Part shown: in pieces, positions 63,367 to 64,000 of the stretch
Numbering within the stretch: position 1 is the first letter of the stretch
Layout of the letters: each line of letters begins with the position of its first letter
Assembly (NCBI RefSeq): GCF_963678635.1
Contig: NC_087070.1
Span: 13,426,539-13,490,538 of the forward strand
Length of the DNA stretch: 64,000 bases
Reading direction: 5' to 3'
Source: Symsagittifera roscoffensis
Taxonomy: Eukaryota > Xenacoelomorpha > Acoela > Convolutidae
Made by a program: the position numbers and the translations under genes
Notes under the pieces: generated by a model
What the model saw: only the letters and a program-made list of their open reading frames with translations
The model's database searches: none
Told to the model about the DNA's origin: nothing

Positions 63367-64000
63367 GTGAGAGTTTAAGAGTTTTAGTAGTTTCAGAGGC
63401 ATACAAATAATCAGTCGTCAATTTTAGCCTGTTTTTTTCTTCAAAAATTTAGCTACAAAATAGGGTCCTTATTGTTTTTTCGGAGAGCTCGGTAAATCAA
63501 CTTGGTCGAAGTTAAAAAAAAGTCGACAAAATTTTCAAAAACGCCCCCATTGAAAAATTTCTGCGCACGCTACTGAAATTTTGTCACTGTTTTTGGTTTA
63601 CTGCCATTTTTTGATAAACAAAGGGACTTTTTTAAATTTTTTTCAGAGTTATTTTTCAGAATTATTTAAGTTTTTTGTTTTTCGTGTTTCTTTTGAAAAA
63701 AAAAACATTACCAATTTCATCACGCTTGGTAAATTCAAGAGATCAAGTTATTTTTGTTGCTTGAACTTGGTCAACAATTCAATTGAATTGATCCTTCTTA
63801 AGTTTTGCTTTTCAACAATTTTATTTTCAAGTACTCCGGTCAATTTGTGAGCTTCAGTTGAAAATTGCTGCAAATCACAAAAAGATGGGCGGCGATTGAT
63901 GGTCTTATACTTTAATCTTTTAAGCCCGAAAAAATAGCTACCAACTTTACCATACCCGGGTAGAAAAATTTCATACAATTTCCAAACCACGGTCCATACA
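63367..64000. other. Start of intron 27
   Basis: AT-rich, with a degenerate hAT-MITE-like fragment at about 63425-63575 (GGAGAGCTCGGTAAATCAAC, AAGTCGACAAAATTTTCAAA, CGCCCCCAT). No exon seen before the window ends. Confidence 0.55.

Overview
This window comes from a metazoan (invertebrate animal) nuclear genome; the phylum cannot be fixed from the sequence. Evidence is AT-rich non-coding DNA with short GC-richer coding islands bounded by AG/GT splice sites, a eukaryotic tRNA gene, BEL/Pao LTR retrotransposons, a hAT-type MITE family and a long satellite array. I see nothing prokaryotic.

One host gene spans almost the whole window on the + strand. I assembled 27 internal exons (2459 to 63366, about 4.6 kb of coding sequence, about 1,535 residues) whose intron phases agree at every junction. 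The product looks like the extracellular part of a polycystin-1/REJ-family protein: the end of a WSC module, PKD-type beta domains (one with the motif DIDWGDGS), cysteine-rich segments and REJ-like modules. Its 5' start and the 3' part expected from the family (GPS/GAIN, membrane segments, PLAT) lie outside the window. Two introns use GC instead of GT donors, as required by reading frame.

Layout: 1-2458, upstream intron or flank with no supported exon; 2459-2579, exon 1; about 2795-12815, an intronic array of about 109 tandem 92-bp monomers reaching the acceptor of exon 2; 12826-21724, exons 2-11 with hAT MITE copies at 14.1 and 14.8 kb; 21725-31531, an intron holding a nearly intact antisense BEL/Pao element (LTRs 21874-22383 and 30680-31190, one 2,203-aa gag-pol frame) flanked by an exact 108-bp direct repeat; 31532-31724, exon 12; 31725-49964, an 18-kb intron with an antisense tRNA-Leu(UAA), a fold-back tandem duplication, tracts of the palindrome ATAATCGATTAT, a compositionally odd 2-kb block, and a decayed second BEL/Pao element (39607-47589) that lacks its 3' LTR yet is flanked by a 235-240-bp direct repeat; 49965-63366, exons 13-27 with more repeat-rich introns.

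The most interesting signals are the two independent BEL insertions with very long target-site-like duplications, the tRNA-like sequences inside both LTR types, the distinct minisatellites in the two BEL leaders, and the satellite that appears to supply the splice-acceptor region of exon 2.
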